Notes: generated by a model not told the origin, from the sequence alone. A stretch of 64,000 nucleotides of DNA from an uncultured Collinsella sp. (GCA_938023085.1 CALHDP010000089.1:62001-126000); one strand, 5' to 3'; numbered from the stretch's first letter, positions 25,602-34,825 are shown. Program-made: numbers and translations.

Positions 25602-26948
25602 CTACGCCACCAACTTGTCAAAAGCCCCGCGCCGGTTGAGCACGGTAAACGCGACAACACAGATGACCGCCGACAAAATCGATCCGCACGGCGAGGCGAT
25701 GCCCATGGGAAACAACGTATCGGAATAGGCGTTCGACAGCAGCCACGCGCCTGGCACGCGAATGAGCGCCACGGCCAGCACGTTGTGCGCAAAGCCGATA
25801 TAGCTCTTGCCGTATGCAGCGAAAAAGCCGCTAAAGCAAATGTGGATGCCGGCAAAAATCGCGTCGAAAATATAACTGCGCATATAGCCGGTGCCGGCGG
25901 CGACCACCGCGGCGTCCTTGGCAAAAAAGCCAATAAACGCCGGTGCCACCAGCCACATCAGCGCCGTGATCAGGCAGCCGTACACCACCGAGATCGTCAT
26001 GGCATCTTTGAGTACCTGACGCGCGCGGTCACCCTTGCCCGCGCCGACGTTTTGCGCCGTGAGTGCGCTGACGGTGGCGCCCATGGAGCTCGGCACAATG
26101 AACAAGAAGCTGATCATCTTCTCGACCAGGCCCACGGCGGCGGCGTCGACCAAGCCGCGGTGGTTGGCGATGACGGTGATAAACATAAACGCCACCTGGA
26201 TGCAGCCGTCCTGCACGGCCACGGGCACGCCGATCTTAAGAATACTGCCGAGCACCTCGGGCTGGGGGCGCAGGTCGCTGCGCTTAACGTGGATGTTCGT
26301 GCGGCGGCTCTTAAGCCACACGAGCGCGAGGGCAACGCTGGCCGTCTGCGCGGTCACCGTGCCGAGTGCCGCGCCCACGGGGCCGAGCCCCATGTGCCCG
26401 ATAAACAGAAAATCGAGCGCGATGTTGATGATGCATGCCACGCCGATCACGTACATAGGCGAGCGCGAATCGCCCAGCCCGCGAAAGATGGCCGAGAGGA
26501 TGTTGTATGCGGCGATAAACGGAATGCCGACAAAGCAGATGCGCAGGTAGGCGGCGGTTCCTTCGACCGCCTCGGCCGGCGTGCCAATGAGTGCCACGAT
26601 TTGCGGGCACAGCGCGAGCAGGACAGCGGCCAGCACCACCGAGACGCCCATAAAGAGCGTGATGGTATTGCCGATGGCGGTCTCGGCGCGGTCGAAGCGG
26701 CGCGAGCCCACGGCGAGACCGACGATCACCGTCGTTCCCATGGCCAGGCCCACGAGTGCCACGGTAATCATATAGAGCGTCTGAGCGCCATTTGCCACGG
26801 CGGTGATGCCGGCGGCGCCGCTAAACTGCCCCATCATGTACAGGTCGGCCATGCCGTAGAGCATCTGCAAAAAGTACGAGAGCATATAGGGCAGGGCAAA
26901 GACCGCGATGGTCTTAAGGACATTGCCGCGTGTGAGGTCGTGTTCCAT
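25602..26948 (-). CDS. MATE-family multidrug efflux transporter
   Basis: 448 residues, the standard length, with 12 predicted membrane segments arranged as two halves. The N-terminal half has ALPYMLSYFLQMLYGMADLYMMGQF and the GTTVIVGLAVGSRR loop; the second half begins near LKIGVPVAVQDGCIQVAFMF. MATE proteins export cationic drugs and dyes using a proton or sodium gradient across the cytoplasmic membrane. It is the first gene of a two-gene operon with the MerR regulator. Confidence 0.9.
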   Translation of the reverse strand: MEHDLTRGNVLKTIAVFALPYMLSYFLQMLYGMADLYMMGQFSGAAGITAVANGAQTLYMITVALVGLAMGTTVIVGLAVGSRRFDRAETAIGNTITLFMGVSVVLAAVLLALCPQIVALIGTPAEAVEGTAAYLRICFVGIPFIAAYNILSAIFRGLGDSRSPMYVIGVACIINIALDFLFIGHMGLGPVGAALGTVTAQTASVALALVWLKSRRTNIHVKRSDLRPQPEVLGSILKIGVPVAVQDGCIQVAFMFITVIANHRGLVDAAAVGLVEKMISFLFIVPSSMGATVSALTAQNVGAGKGDRARQVLKDAMTISVVYGCLITALMWLVAPAFIGFFAKDAAVVAAGTGYMRSYIFDAIFAGIHICFSGFFAAYGKSYIGFAHNVLAVALIRVPGAWLLSNAYSDTLFPMGIASPCGSILSAVICVVAFTVLNRRGAFDKLVA

Positions 26949-26988
26949 GGGCGGGGCTTTCTGACTGGGTTCGTTTACGTACCAGTGT

Positions 26989-27019
26989 AGTGAAAACCCT
27001 ACAACGATTGTAGAGTCAA
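26989..27019 (-). promoter_or_regulatory. MerR-type operator/promoter of the MATE operon
   Basis: Read leftward, TTGACT (27019-27014) is followed by CTACAA-TCG-TTGTAG (27013-26999), a perfect dyad inside the spacer region, and a weak -10 about 19 bp away. MerR-family proteins bind exactly such a dyad between over-spaced -35 and -10 boxes. Confidence 0.6.
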
Positions 27020-27137
27020 GGTTTGTGTTGACGCCGAAGCGAAAAAGTCTCGCGCACCATTATTCCGAGTGAATATGGACACACATCACGAGAACTCGCC
27101 GCCGGCGCTAACCTTGCAGAAAACGATTTCGGAATAC

Positions 27138-27167
27138 TTGACACCATTATTCGGCGCGCAATAATAC
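27138..27167 (+). promoter_or_regulatory. Promoter of the ABC exporter pair, with an overlapping dyad
   Basis: TTGACA (27138-27143), 17 bp, then ATAATA (27161-27166), about 40 bp upstream of the first ABC gene. ATTATT/AATAAT arms inside the promoter form a possible repressor site. Confidence 0.65.
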
Positions 27168-27206
27168 GTGCATTTGCGAACAACGTTTGATGGGGGTTGA
27201 ACCTGC

Positions 27207-29036
27207 GTGCGCAATCTCAAAATACTGTTTTCCTATCTAGGGGCATACCGTCGCGATGCCATCCTCGGCGTGTTCTTTGTGTCGGTCGAGACGGTGCTCG
27301 AGCTGTTTATCCCGGTCATCATGGCCAACATCATCGATGTGGGCGTGCCTGCGGGTGATATCAACTACATGCTGCTACAGGGTGCGTACATGTTGGTGTG
27401 CGCTGCGCTTTCGCTGGTACTGGGCTTGGGTTATGCCCGCACGTCCGCCCGCGTTGCCTCGGGCCTAGGCGCTAACCTGCGCGAGGCCGAGTACAAAAAG
27501 ATTCAAACGCTCGCCTTTGGCAACCTGGACAACTACGACGCCAGCTCGCTCGTCACCCGCATGACCACGGACATCACCGTTATCCAAAATGCTGTGGGCA
27601 ACGGCTTTCGCCCTATGGTGCGCGGCCCGGTGACGCTTATCGTCGGCCTTATCTACGCGCTGATGCTGTCGCGCCCGCTCGCCACCGTCTTTGCGATCAT
27701 CTTGCCCGTGCTGGCAATCGTGCTGGGCGTCATCACCTATCGCGTGAGCCCGCTCTACCGCCAACTCCAGACCTCGATGGACCACCTCAACGGCGTGGTA
27801 CAGGAAGACCTCACCGCCGTGCGTGCCGTCAAGGCCTACGTTCGTACCGAGCACGAGGAGGCCAAGTTCGACACCGTCAATACCGAGCTCGCGCGCACTG
27901 CGACAAAGACCTTTGGCAGCGCGGTGCTCAACCTGCCGGTGTTTCAGCTGTCGATGTACGTGGCTGCGCTCTCCATCCTGTGGATTGGCGGCCGCATGAT
28001 TCTCGCCGGCAAGCTGGGCGTGGGCTCGCTCACGGGCTTTATGAGCTACGTGCTGCTGATCATGAATTCGCTCATGATGATTTCCAACGTGTTTTTGCTG
28101 CTCACGCGCGCTCTTACGAGTGTGGGCCGTATCGCCGAGGTGCTCGATGAGGAGCCCTTTATCGCCAACCCCGCGGGAGACCTCGCGATTGCGGCGCCAG
28201 CGGACGGCAGTATCGAGTTTCGCGACGTTTCCTTTAAATACCGCACGGATGCAGCCGAGGATGTGCTCGAGCATATCGACCTTCGCATCGAGAGCGGCTC
28301 GACGGTGGGCATCCTCGGCGGCACGGGCTCGGGCAAGAGCTCACTTGTGCAGCTGATTGCGCGCCTGTACGACGCCACCGAGGGCGCCGTGCTTGTGGGC
28401 GGACGTGACGTGCGTGACTACGACCTCGCGACCCTACGCGACGCCGTGGGCATTGTGCTGCAAAAGAACGTGCTGTTTACGGGCACCGTGCGCGAGAATC
28501 TGCAGTGGGGCAATCCGCAGGCGTCGGACGATGAGCTCCTCGCGGCTTGCCGCGCGGCGTGCGTGGACGAGTTCCTTGATCGCATCGGCGGGCTGGACGG
28601 CGAGTTGGGCCAAGGCGGCGCCGGTGTCTCGGGTGGCCAGAAGCAACGCCTGTGCATCGCGCGCACGCTGCTCAAGCATCCGCGCGTGCTCATTTTTGAT
28701 GACTCCACCAGCGCGGTCGATATGGCGACCGACGCAAAGATTCGCGAGCACATCGCTCGGATTCCCGATGCGACCGTGCTCATCATCGCCCAGCGCATCG
28801 CGAGTGTCATGGATGCCGATCGCATTGTGGTATTGGACGACGGTCGTGTCCACGGCGTGGGCACGCACGAGGAACTGCTAGCGGGCGACAACATATACCA
28901 GGAGATTTATGCCTCGCAGATGGAGTTTGCGAGGAACGCGGACGCCGGCGACGGCAGCGACGATGGTTGCGCGAATGATCCGTTTTCCTCCGTCGTATGC
29001 GGATCACCCTTGGAAGGGGGTGAGCGCCATGCCTAA
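27207..29036 (+). CDS. ABC transporter, fused permease and ATP-binding protein (exporter type), subunit 1
   Basis: 609 residues from GTG 27207 with TGGGGG upstream. Six membrane helices (about 1-310) precede a nucleotide-binding domain with Walker A GGTGSGKSS (about residue 373), Q-loop VLQKNVLF, signature SGGQKQRL (about 475) and Walker B VLIFDDSTSA (about 498). The residue after Walker B is Asp-Ser rather than the usual catalytic Glu-Ala, so this is probably the degenerate-site half of a heterodimer. The last 20 residues (NDPFSSVVCGSPLEGG) are encoded by a dispersed palindromic repeat. The end overlaps the second ABC gene by eight bases. Confidence 0.88.
   Translation: MRNLKILFSYLGAYRRDAILGVFFVSVETVLELFIPVIMANIIDVGVPAGDINYMLLQGAYMLVCAALSLVLGLGYARTSARVASGLGANLREAEYKKIQTLAFGNLDNYDASSLVTRMTTDITVIQNAVGNGFRPMVRGPVTLIVGLIYALMLSRPLATVFAIILPVLAIVLGVITYRVSPLYRQLQTSMDHLNGVVQEDLTAVRAVKAYVRTEHEEAKFDTVNTELARTATKTFGSAVLNLPVFQLSMYVAALSILWIGGRMILAGKLGVGSLTGFMSYVLLIMNSLMMISNVFLLLTRALTSVGRIAEVLDEEPFIANPAGDLAIAAPADGSIEFRDVSFKYRTDAAEDVLEHIDLRIESGSTVGILGGTGSGKSSLVQLIARLYDATEGAVLVGGRDVRDYDLATLRDAVGIVLQKNVLFTGTVRENLQWGNPQASDDELLAACRAACVDEFLDRIGGLDGELGQGGAGVSGGQKQRLCIARTLLKHPRVLIFDDSTSAVDMATDAKIREHIARIPDATVLIIAQRIASVMDADRIVVLDDGRVHGVGTHEELLAGDNIYQEIYASQMEFARNADAGDGSDDGCANDPFSSVVCGSPLEGGERHA
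28974..29006. repeat. GGATCA palindrome, copy 2, inside the 3' end of an ABC gene
   Basis: The 20 bases at 28974-28993 match the complement of the element at 20592-20622 exactly, and a GGATCA arm follows at 29001-29006. The element encodes the C-terminal tail of the first ABC subunit. Confidence 0.55.
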
Positions 29037-30927
29037 GACCGCAGCCCAAGCACGCCCGGCCGACCTCAAGCGCACTGTACGCCGCTTGCTCTCCTACATG
29101 GGGCATGCCAAGTTCTCGTTGCTCGCGGTGGGCGTGCTCGCCTCCGTTGCCGCCATCGCGAGCCTCGCCGGCACCTACATGGTGCGCCCCATCGTTAACG
29201 GTTTGGCCACGGGCGGGGAGGAACTGCTCGCCAAGCAGGTCATCCTGACGGCGATCATCTACGCTGCGGGCGTGCTCTCGGCCCTGGGCTACTCGCAGAT
29301 TATGGTGCGCGCGGCCCAACACGTGGTGTCCGATATTCGCCGCGACCTGTTCGCGCACATCCAGACGCTGCCGCTCAGTTATTTTGACAGCACGCGCTCG
29401 GGCGACATCATGAGTTTTTTCACCAACGACGTCGACACCGTCTCCGAGGCGCTCAACAACAGCTTTGCCAACGTGATTCAGGCCGCCATTCAGGTTGTGG
29501 GCACCACGGCTATGCTCATCATCCTTAACTGGCAGCTCACGATTATCACACTCGTGTGCGATGCGGCCATTGTGCTGTATGCGCGCTACTCGGGCGCGCG
29601 CTCTAAGCGTTTCTTTGCCGCCCAGCAGGCATCGCTTGGCGACCTGGACGGATATATCGAAGAAATGGTCTCGGGCCAAAAGGTCATCAAGGTCTTTAAC
29701 CGTGAGGCAGCGAATGTCGCCGGCTTCACCTGCCGCAACGACGAGCTTCGCCGCACCGGCACCGCCGCCGTGAGCTATGCCAACTCCATGGTGCCCATGA
29801 CCGTCGTGATTGGCTACGTCAACTATGCCATCGTCGCCGTGGCGGGCGGCATGCTCTGCATCAAGGGGCTCGCCGATGTGGGCGCACTTGCAAGCTACCT
29901 GGTCTTTGTGCGCCAGGCCGCCATGCCCATCAACCAGTTTACGCAGCTCGGCAACTTCTTGCTCAACGCGTTGGCCGGTGCCGAGCGCCTGTTTGCGGCT
30001 ATGGACCTTGAGCCCGAGGTGGACGAGGGCTGCGTGGAGCTGGTGCAGACGGGCGACGCCGCGTGGGCGTGGAAGATTCCCGAGGGCCAGGGCGTGGGCG
30101 CGTACGGGCACTTGCATGACGTGGCAGCCGTTGATGAGTCGGGCCGCGCGGTGGCCGCCGACGGCACCGAGCTCACGTGCGGCTTGGTCCCGCTTGCCGG
30201 CGACGTGCGCTTCCATGCCGTGGACTTTTCCTACGTGCCGGGCGCCCGCGTGCTCACGGACCTCAACCTGTTTGCCAAGCCGGGGCAAAAGATTGCGTTT
30301 GTGGGCTCCACGGGCGCCGGCAAGACGACCATCACCAACCTCATCAACCGCTTCTACGAGGTCGATGACGGCGAGATCACGTACGACGGCATCGACGTCA
30401 AGCACATTGCCAAGGCCAGCCTGCGCGGGTCGCTCGGCATTGTGCTGCAGGACACGCACCTGTTTAGCGGCACCATTGCGCAGAACATCCGCTTTGGCAA
30501 GCTCGACGCGACCGACGAGGAGGTGCGCGCCGCTGCCGAGGCCGCCTGCGCCGACTCGTTTATCCGCCGCCTGCCGCGGGGCTACGACACACCGGTCACG
30601 GCCGACGGCGCCAACCTGTCGCAGGGTCAGCGTCAGCTGCTCGCCATCGCGCGCGTGGCCGTCGCCGATCCGCCGGTGCTCATCCTGGACGAGGCCACGA
30701 GCTCCATTGACACGCGTACCGAAAAGCTCATCGAGCGCGGTATGGACCGCATCATGCGCGGTCGCACCACGTTTATGATCGCGCACCGCCTGTCCACTGT
30801 CCGCGACGCCGACGCCATCATGGTCCTCGAACACGGCCGCATCATCGAGCGCGGCACGCACGAAGAGCTGCTCGCCCAGCACGGCGAGTACTGGCAGCTG
30901 GCGCATGGCTTAAAAGAGTTGGATTAA
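29029..30927 (+). CDS. ABC transporter, fused permease and ATP-binding protein (exporter type), subunit 2
   Basis: 632 residues from ATG 29029, preceded by GGAAGGGGGTGAG inside the end of subunit 1, so translation is coupled. Six membrane helices (about 20-310) are followed by a nucleotide-binding domain with Walker A GSTGAGKTT (about residue 427), Q-loop VLQDTHLF, signature LSQGQRQLL and Walker B VLILDEATSS with the catalytic glutamate. A 55-residue insertion sits between the membrane part and the ATPase (about residues 335-390). The pair fits the heterodimeric multidrug or lipid exporters with one intact and one altered ATP site. The substrate is unknown. Confidence 0.88.
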   Translation: MPKTAAQARPADLKRTVRRLLSYMGHAKFSLLAVGVLASVAAIASLAGTYMVRPIVNGLATGGEELLAKQVILTAIIYAAGVLSALGYSQIMVRAAQHVVSDIRRDLFAHIQTLPLSYFDSTRSGDIMSFFTNDVDTVSEALNNSFANVIQAAIQVVGTTAMLIILNWQLTIITLVCDAAIVLYARYSGARSKRFFAAQQASLGDLDGYIEEMVSGQKVIKVFNREAANVAGFTCRNDELRRTGTAAVSYANSMVPMTVVIGYVNYAIVAVAGGMLCIKGLADVGALASYLVFVRQAAMPINQFTQLGNFLLNALAGAERLFAAMDLEPEVDEGCVELVQTGDAAWAWKIPEGQGVGAYGHLHDVAAVDESGRAVAADGTELTCGLVPLAGDVRFHAVDFSYVPGARVLTDLNLFAKPGQKIAFVGSTGAGKTTITNLINRFYEVDDGEITYDGIDVKHIAKASLRGSLGIVLQDTHLFSGTIAQNIRFGKLDATDEEVRAAAEAACADSFIRRLPRGYDTPVTADGANLSQGQRQLLAIARVAVADPPVLILDEATSSIDTRTEKLIERGMDRIMRGRTTFMIAHRLSTVRDADAIMVLEHGRIIERGTHEELLAQHGEYWQLAHGLKELD

Positions 30928-30976
30928 CCCGTTCGAGCACGATGCTTTGACCCCTCCGTGCCTCTCACCTCGCCTC

Positions 30977-31041
30977 AAACCATCACAACATTCGACGTTT
31001 TTTGCCAAAATCGGGAAAAGCGTCGAATGTTGTGATGGTTT
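30977..31041. repeat. Palindromic repeat family R, copy 1
   Basis: 21-bp perfect arms around ACCATCACAACATTCGACG (30977-30997 and 31021-31041), with a 23-base loop. It follows the ABC exporter genes and precedes the nuclease-like gene. Confidence 0.9.
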
Positions 31042-31142
31042 TTCTGCCACTCGACCGGGCGGAATCGCTTTCTTGCGCGCGAAGGTGTGCGGACCCGTGG
31101 GCAGGGGAATAAGGTTGGTTATCCGACTCCATTGGAGGGCTC

Positions 31143-32180
31143 ATGGACCTGCCGATCGTCCTGTCCCATAAGACTGCCTGGCTGTACCACAACGTGGAGC
31201 GTCCGTTTGAGCCGCTCTCGCGAGCAAGCAGCCTATACGATGAGGACTCGCTTGCTAACGAGGCGGAGCCGACCGCGGGCCTGCCCAAATTGGGACTCGA
31301 TGCCAAGGGGCTGAGGGCTTCAACGGCAGTTGGGATCGTTACCGACTATCTGGTCTCACTTGGTATTCCACGAGAAGAGCTCGATCATATCGACACGCTC
31401 GTCAACTTCGATTTTGAGCGCTCGACGCCGGCTGGATTTAGGTGCCACGTGTTTGGGGCGCCGGTACCTCCAGGCCATCTTATCGAGGTGGCAGAGGGCC
31501 TTCTGGTGGTTGATGAGGCCATGTGCTTTGTCCAAGCGGGTTCGTGGATGAGCGAGCCCGAGCAGCTGGAATATGGCTACGAAATCTGCGCCCGATACCA
31601 TTTGAATCATCTGTCGACAGGCGATTATGTCGAGATGGGGCAGAGGTACACCGTTGCCGACTTGATTGCCTATTGCAATGAGAACCGATCTCGTCAGGGG
31701 GCTATACGCGCGGCCGCCGTGCTCAAGCGCGTGCACGATGGCGCGCGTTCGCCCATGGAGACGGCCACCGCAATCATGGTCGTAGCAAAACGTTCCCAGG
31801 GCGGGCTGGGATACGCCAAGATCGAGCTCAACCATCGGGTCGATGTTCCCAACGAGTTCAAGTATCTCGCAAAGGCCGGGTATTTCGAGATCGACGTATA
31901 CGCGCCTGCGAGCGGTACGGGGATTGAATACAACGGCTCGGACCATCTTGATAAACAGCGCAGCGCGTCGGACGCGGAGCGTATGACCGTGCTGAGCGCG
32001 CTGGGCTTTAGGATGATCGTCCTCACCGGGACTCAGTTTGCCCACCAGCTGCAATTGCATCGGGCGATGAACGCCATCGCGCTCGCTATGGGCCTCAAGT
32101 GCGACCGAAGCGAGGTGTTCCAGAAACGGCAGAACGACCTGCGAGAATTCGTGATTCGACACTGGGATGGCGGCCTTTAG
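31143..32180 (+). CDS. DUF559-like putative nuclease-fold protein (hypothetical)
   Basis: 345 residues from ATG 31143 after GGAGGGC. The N-terminal 180 residues are unknown to me. The C-terminal part (about 195-325) resembles the DUF559/very-short-patch-repair-like PD-(D/E)XK fold found behind AbiEi-type domains in actinobacteria. It has SPMETATAIMVV, NHRVDV, a core DVYAPASGTGIEYNGSDH and LGFRMIVLTGTQF. The D...E-Y pattern could be the metal-binding set, but the usual E-x-K lysine is not evident. The gene stands alone and is bracketed by two R-family palindromes. Its role (defence, restriction or something else) is unproven. Confidence 0.6.
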   Translation: MDLPIVLSHKTAWLYHNVERPFEPLSRASSLYDEDSLANEAEPTAGLPKLGLDAKGLRASTAVGIVTDYLVSLGIPREELDHIDTLVNFDFERSTPAGFRCHVFGAPVPPGHLIEVAEGLLVVDEAMCFVQAGSWMSEPEQLEYGYEICARYHLNHLSTGDYVEMGQRYTVADLIAYCNENRSRQGAIRAAAVLKRVHDGARSPMETATAIMVVAKRSQGGLGYAKIELNHRVDVPNEFKYLAKAGYFEIDVYAPASGTGIEYNGSDHLDKQRSASDAERMTVLSALGFRMIVLTGTQFAHQLQLHRAMNAIALAMGLKCDRSEVFQKRQNDLREFVIRHWDGGL

Positions 32181-32220
32181 GGGCGCTTTGGTCCTTCTAC
32201 GGGGTGCCGTGGGCAGGCAG

Positions 32221-32281
32221 ACCATCACAACATTCGACGTTTTTTGCCAAAAACGAGAAAAGCATCGAATGTTGTGATGGT
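32221..32281. repeat. Palindromic repeat family R, copy 2
   Basis: Arms ACCATCACAACATTCGACG (32221-32239) and CATCGAATGTTGTGATGGT (32263-32281), one mismatch. The centre TTTTTTGCCAAAAA is nearly the same as in copy 1, so these two are the closest relatives. Confidence 0.9.
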
Positions 32282-32415
32282 TTGCGTGTTGAGGATGGGC
32301 TTGGAAAGTCCGTTTTGCTCGAAGCGACCTGTCCTGTCGTACGGGTGTCGGCATGATTCTCGCATGGGGTATTATGTTTTCCGAAGAATAAAACGCCGCG
32401 TGAGGGGAGGGTTGC

Positions 32416-33477
32416 GTGGACGGGCACGTGCAACATGACGGCTTTGGCCGCGATATCAACTACCTGCGCATTGCCGTTACCGACAAGTGCAATTTCCGCT
32501 GCATTTACTGCATGCCGGCCGATGGCGTGGCGCCCCGTGCACACGACGAGCTGCTCAGCGCCGAGGAAATCGCCCGCTTTGTGCGCATGGTGGCGGGGGA
32601 GGGCATTCGCCGCGTACGCCTGACGGGTGGCGAGCCGCTGGTCAGCCGCCGTATTATTCCGCTCATTCGTGATATCCGCGCGATTCCGCAGATCGAGGAC
32701 ATTTCGCTCACCACCAATGGCGCCCTGCTGCCCAAGCTGGCGCCGCAGCTCAAAGACGCCGGTCTTAACCGCGTCAACATTTCGCTCGACACGCTCGACC
32801 CTACGCTCTTTGGAAAGATCACGCGCCTGGGTCGACTCGAGCAGACCATGGCCGGCATCGACGCGGCGCTGGCTTGGGGCTTTGAGCCCGTTAAGGTCAA
32901 CTGCGTTGTGGTGCGCCGACTCAACCAGGATGTGGCGGCCCTTGCGCGGCTCACGCTCGACCGACCCATCCACCTGCGCTTTATCGAATACATGCCCATC
33001 GGTGACGAGCGCACGAGCTCGCATTGCGCCGTAGACCCTCACGCGCCCGCGCTCAATCCCGAGCTGTGGGACGCGAGCGACACCGTGCCGAGCGACGAGC
33101 TGCGGGCGCGCATCAATGCCGGGGCCGCGGCGGCGGGACTGGGCGAGCTCGAGCTCGAGCCGCTCGACATCAACGACGCTCCTGCCGGCGCGGGCCCTGC
33201 GCGCTACTGGCACTTTCCGGGCGCGGCGGGAACGGTTGGCTTCATCAGCGCCATGTCCAACCATTTTTGCGCGAATTGCAACCGTCTGCGCCTGACGGCC
33301 GATGGCAACGTGCGTCCGTGCCTGTTCAGCGATGCCGAGTATTCGGTGCGTGAGGCGTTGCGCCGTGGTGATGATATGCAGGTACTTTCGATTTGGCGCG
33401 ATGCCGTGGCCCACAAACCGCAGGAACACGCGATAATTGAGGGCACGCAACGATTTATGTCCCAAATCGGAGGATGA
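32416..33477 (+). CDS. moaA: GTP 3',8-cyclase MoaA (molybdenum cofactor biosynthesis)
   Basis: 353 residues from GTG 32416 after GGGGAGGG. This is a radical-SAM enzyme with the N-terminal cluster motif CNFRCIYC (about residues 25-32). The C-terminal cluster cysteines are in CANCNRLRLTADGNVRPCLF (about 279-298). TGGEPL and the SLDTLDP stretch are typical. It converts GTP to the 3',8-cyclised precursor that MoaC turns into cyclic pyranopterin monophosphate in the cytoplasm. It is 4 bp upstream of the moaC-mobB fusion, forming an operon. A C-terminal GG end, required in many MoaA proteins, is present (SQIGG). Confidence 0.95.
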   Translation: MDGHVQHDGFGRDINYLRIAVTDKCNFRCIYCMPADGVAPRAHDELLSAEEIARFVRMVAGEGIRRVRLTGGEPLVSRRIIPLIRDIRAIPQIEDISLTTNGALLPKLAPQLKDAGLNRVNISLDTLDPTLFGKITRLGRLEQTMAGIDAALAWGFEPVKVNCVVVRRLNQDVAALARLTLDRPIHLRFIEYMPIGDERTSSHCAVDPHAPALNPELWDASDTVPSDELRARINAGAAAAGLGELELEPLDINDAPAGAGPARYWHFPGAAGTVGFISAMSNHFCANCNRLRLTADGNVRPCLFSDAEYSVREALRRGDDMQVLSIWRDAVAHKPQEHAIIEGTQRFMSQIGG

Positions 33478-33481
33478 TCAT

Positions 33482-34777
33482 ATGGCCAAGAGCAGGTACG
33501 CCGATGCCACCAAGGCCGCTCGCAGGGCCGCGATGTCTGCCCACAAAGCCACGGCTGCGGCCAGCGATGCCGTTGCAGGCGCGCAGCCGTCTGCCGGTGC
33601 TGCCACTGAGCCCGCCCGTGACGCCCGTCGTGACGAGCTGACGCACGTGGACGCCAAGGGCGAGGTGCGCATGGTCGACGTGTCCGACAAGGCCGAGACC
33701 CATCGCATTGCTATCGCCGAGGGCACTATCCTCATGCATCCTGAGACGCAGGCTATGGTGCTGCAGGACCGCGCCAAAAAGGGCGACGTGCTTGCCTGCG
33801 CGCGCGTGGCGGGCATTATGGCCATCAAACGCACAAGCGACATCATCCCCATGTGCCATCCGTTGCTCATTACCAAGAGCAAGTGCGACATTGCGCCCAT
33901 TGCTTCGGCGGGGACGCCGGCCGAGGACGTGCCCGAGGGCTGGGCGCCGGCGCGCGTTGACGGGCAGGTTGGCTTTCATGTATTGGTTACGGCCGGCGTG
34001 ACGGGTAAGACGGGTATCGAGATGGAGGCCCTGACTGGAGCGAGTGCTGCGTGCTTAACAATCTATGACATGTGCAAGGCGGTCGATCGCGGCATGGAGA
34101 TCGTCGACGTGCGCCTGCTGCACAAGGAGGGCGGCCGCTCGGGCGTGTGGGACCGCGCAGAGCGTCAGGCCGCTGCTGTTGAGGCCGTGGCCGCTGACGG
34201 TGCCGCGCCCGCGGGCGCACCCGTCGCCGTCGCGCCCGCAGCTCCGACACCGGCCGTCCCCGCGATCGCGTTTATCGGCTACCAAAACTCGGGCAAGACC
34301 ACACTCGTCGAGAAGGTTATCGCCGAGCTCACCCGCCGCGGTTTGCGCGTGGGTTCGCTCAAGCATCACGGGCACCACGGCTTTGATATCGACGTGCCCG
34401 CTAAGGACACCTGGCGCCATCACCAGGCCGGATCCAAGCACGTGGGCCTCATCTGCGCCACGCGCTGGGCGGAGTACGCCGACACGCGCGAGGAGGACGA
34501 GATGCCCGCTCGCGAGCTGCTGTCGCGTTACAACGATGTCGACGTGGTGATCATCGAGGGCTACAAGACCGAGGGCTTCGACAACATCGTGGTCGCGCGC
34601 TCCGGTGTCGACCGTCTGCGCGGCAAGAGCTCGCTCGACCTGGTCGATGGCCACACGCTGGCCCTTGCCTGCAATGAGGCCCTGGCACGCCAAGCCTTCG
34701 ACGCCGGCTTCGCGACCCGAGCCATCAACATCAACGACGCCCGAGCCATCTGCGATCTGATCCAAGACCACCTTTAA
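33482..34777 (+). CDS. moaC: MoaC-MobB fusion protein (molybdenum cofactor biosynthesis)
   Basis: 431 residues from ATG 33482 after GGAGGATGATC. Residues about 65-225 are MoaC (cyclic pyranopterin monophosphate synthase): LTHVD, MVDVSDK, the MCHPLL motif, MEALTGASAACLTIYDMCKA and the LLHKEGGRSG end. A 40-residue Ala/Pro linker follows, then MobB (residues about 258-431) with P-loop GYQNSGKTTL and later IIEGYK. MobB-type GTPases help late cofactor (MGD) steps. An Ala-rich, Lys/Arg-rich leader of about 60 residues precedes MoaC. A moaC-mobB fusion couples an early and a late step of the same pathway. Confidence 0.92.
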   Translation: MAKSRYADATKAARRAAMSAHKATAAASDAVAGAQPSAGAATEPARDARRDELTHVDAKGEVRMVDVSDKAETHRIAIAEGTILMHPETQAMVLQDRAKKGDVLACARVAGIMAIKRTSDIIPMCHPLLITKSKCDIAPIASAGTPAEDVPEGWAPARVDGQVGFHVLVTAGVTGKTGIEMEALTGASAACLTIYDMCKAVDRGMEIVDVRLLHKEGGRSGVWDRAERQAAAVEAVAADGAAPAGAPVAVAPAAPTPAVPAIAFIGYQNSGKTTLVEKVIAELTRRGLRVGSLKHHGHHGFDIDVPAKDTWRHHQAGSKHVGLICATRWAEYADTREEDEMPARELLSRYNDVDVVIIEGYKTEGFDNIVVARSGVDRLRGKSSLDLVDGHTLALACNEALARQAFDAGFATRAININDARAICDLIQDHL

Positions 34778-34825
34778 GGCTTGGCGCTGCGCCGGCCCCA
34801 GGCACCCCATCTCGCCCCTCAAGCC

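Noticed and set aside
25464..26990. Rightward open frame of about 500 codons over the MATE gene
   Set aside because: Antisense shadow; the peptide is low-complexity and rich in His and Arg.
28807..30906. Leftward open frame of about 700 codons over the second ABC gene
   Set aside because: Antisense shadow; the forward frame has all ABC motifs.
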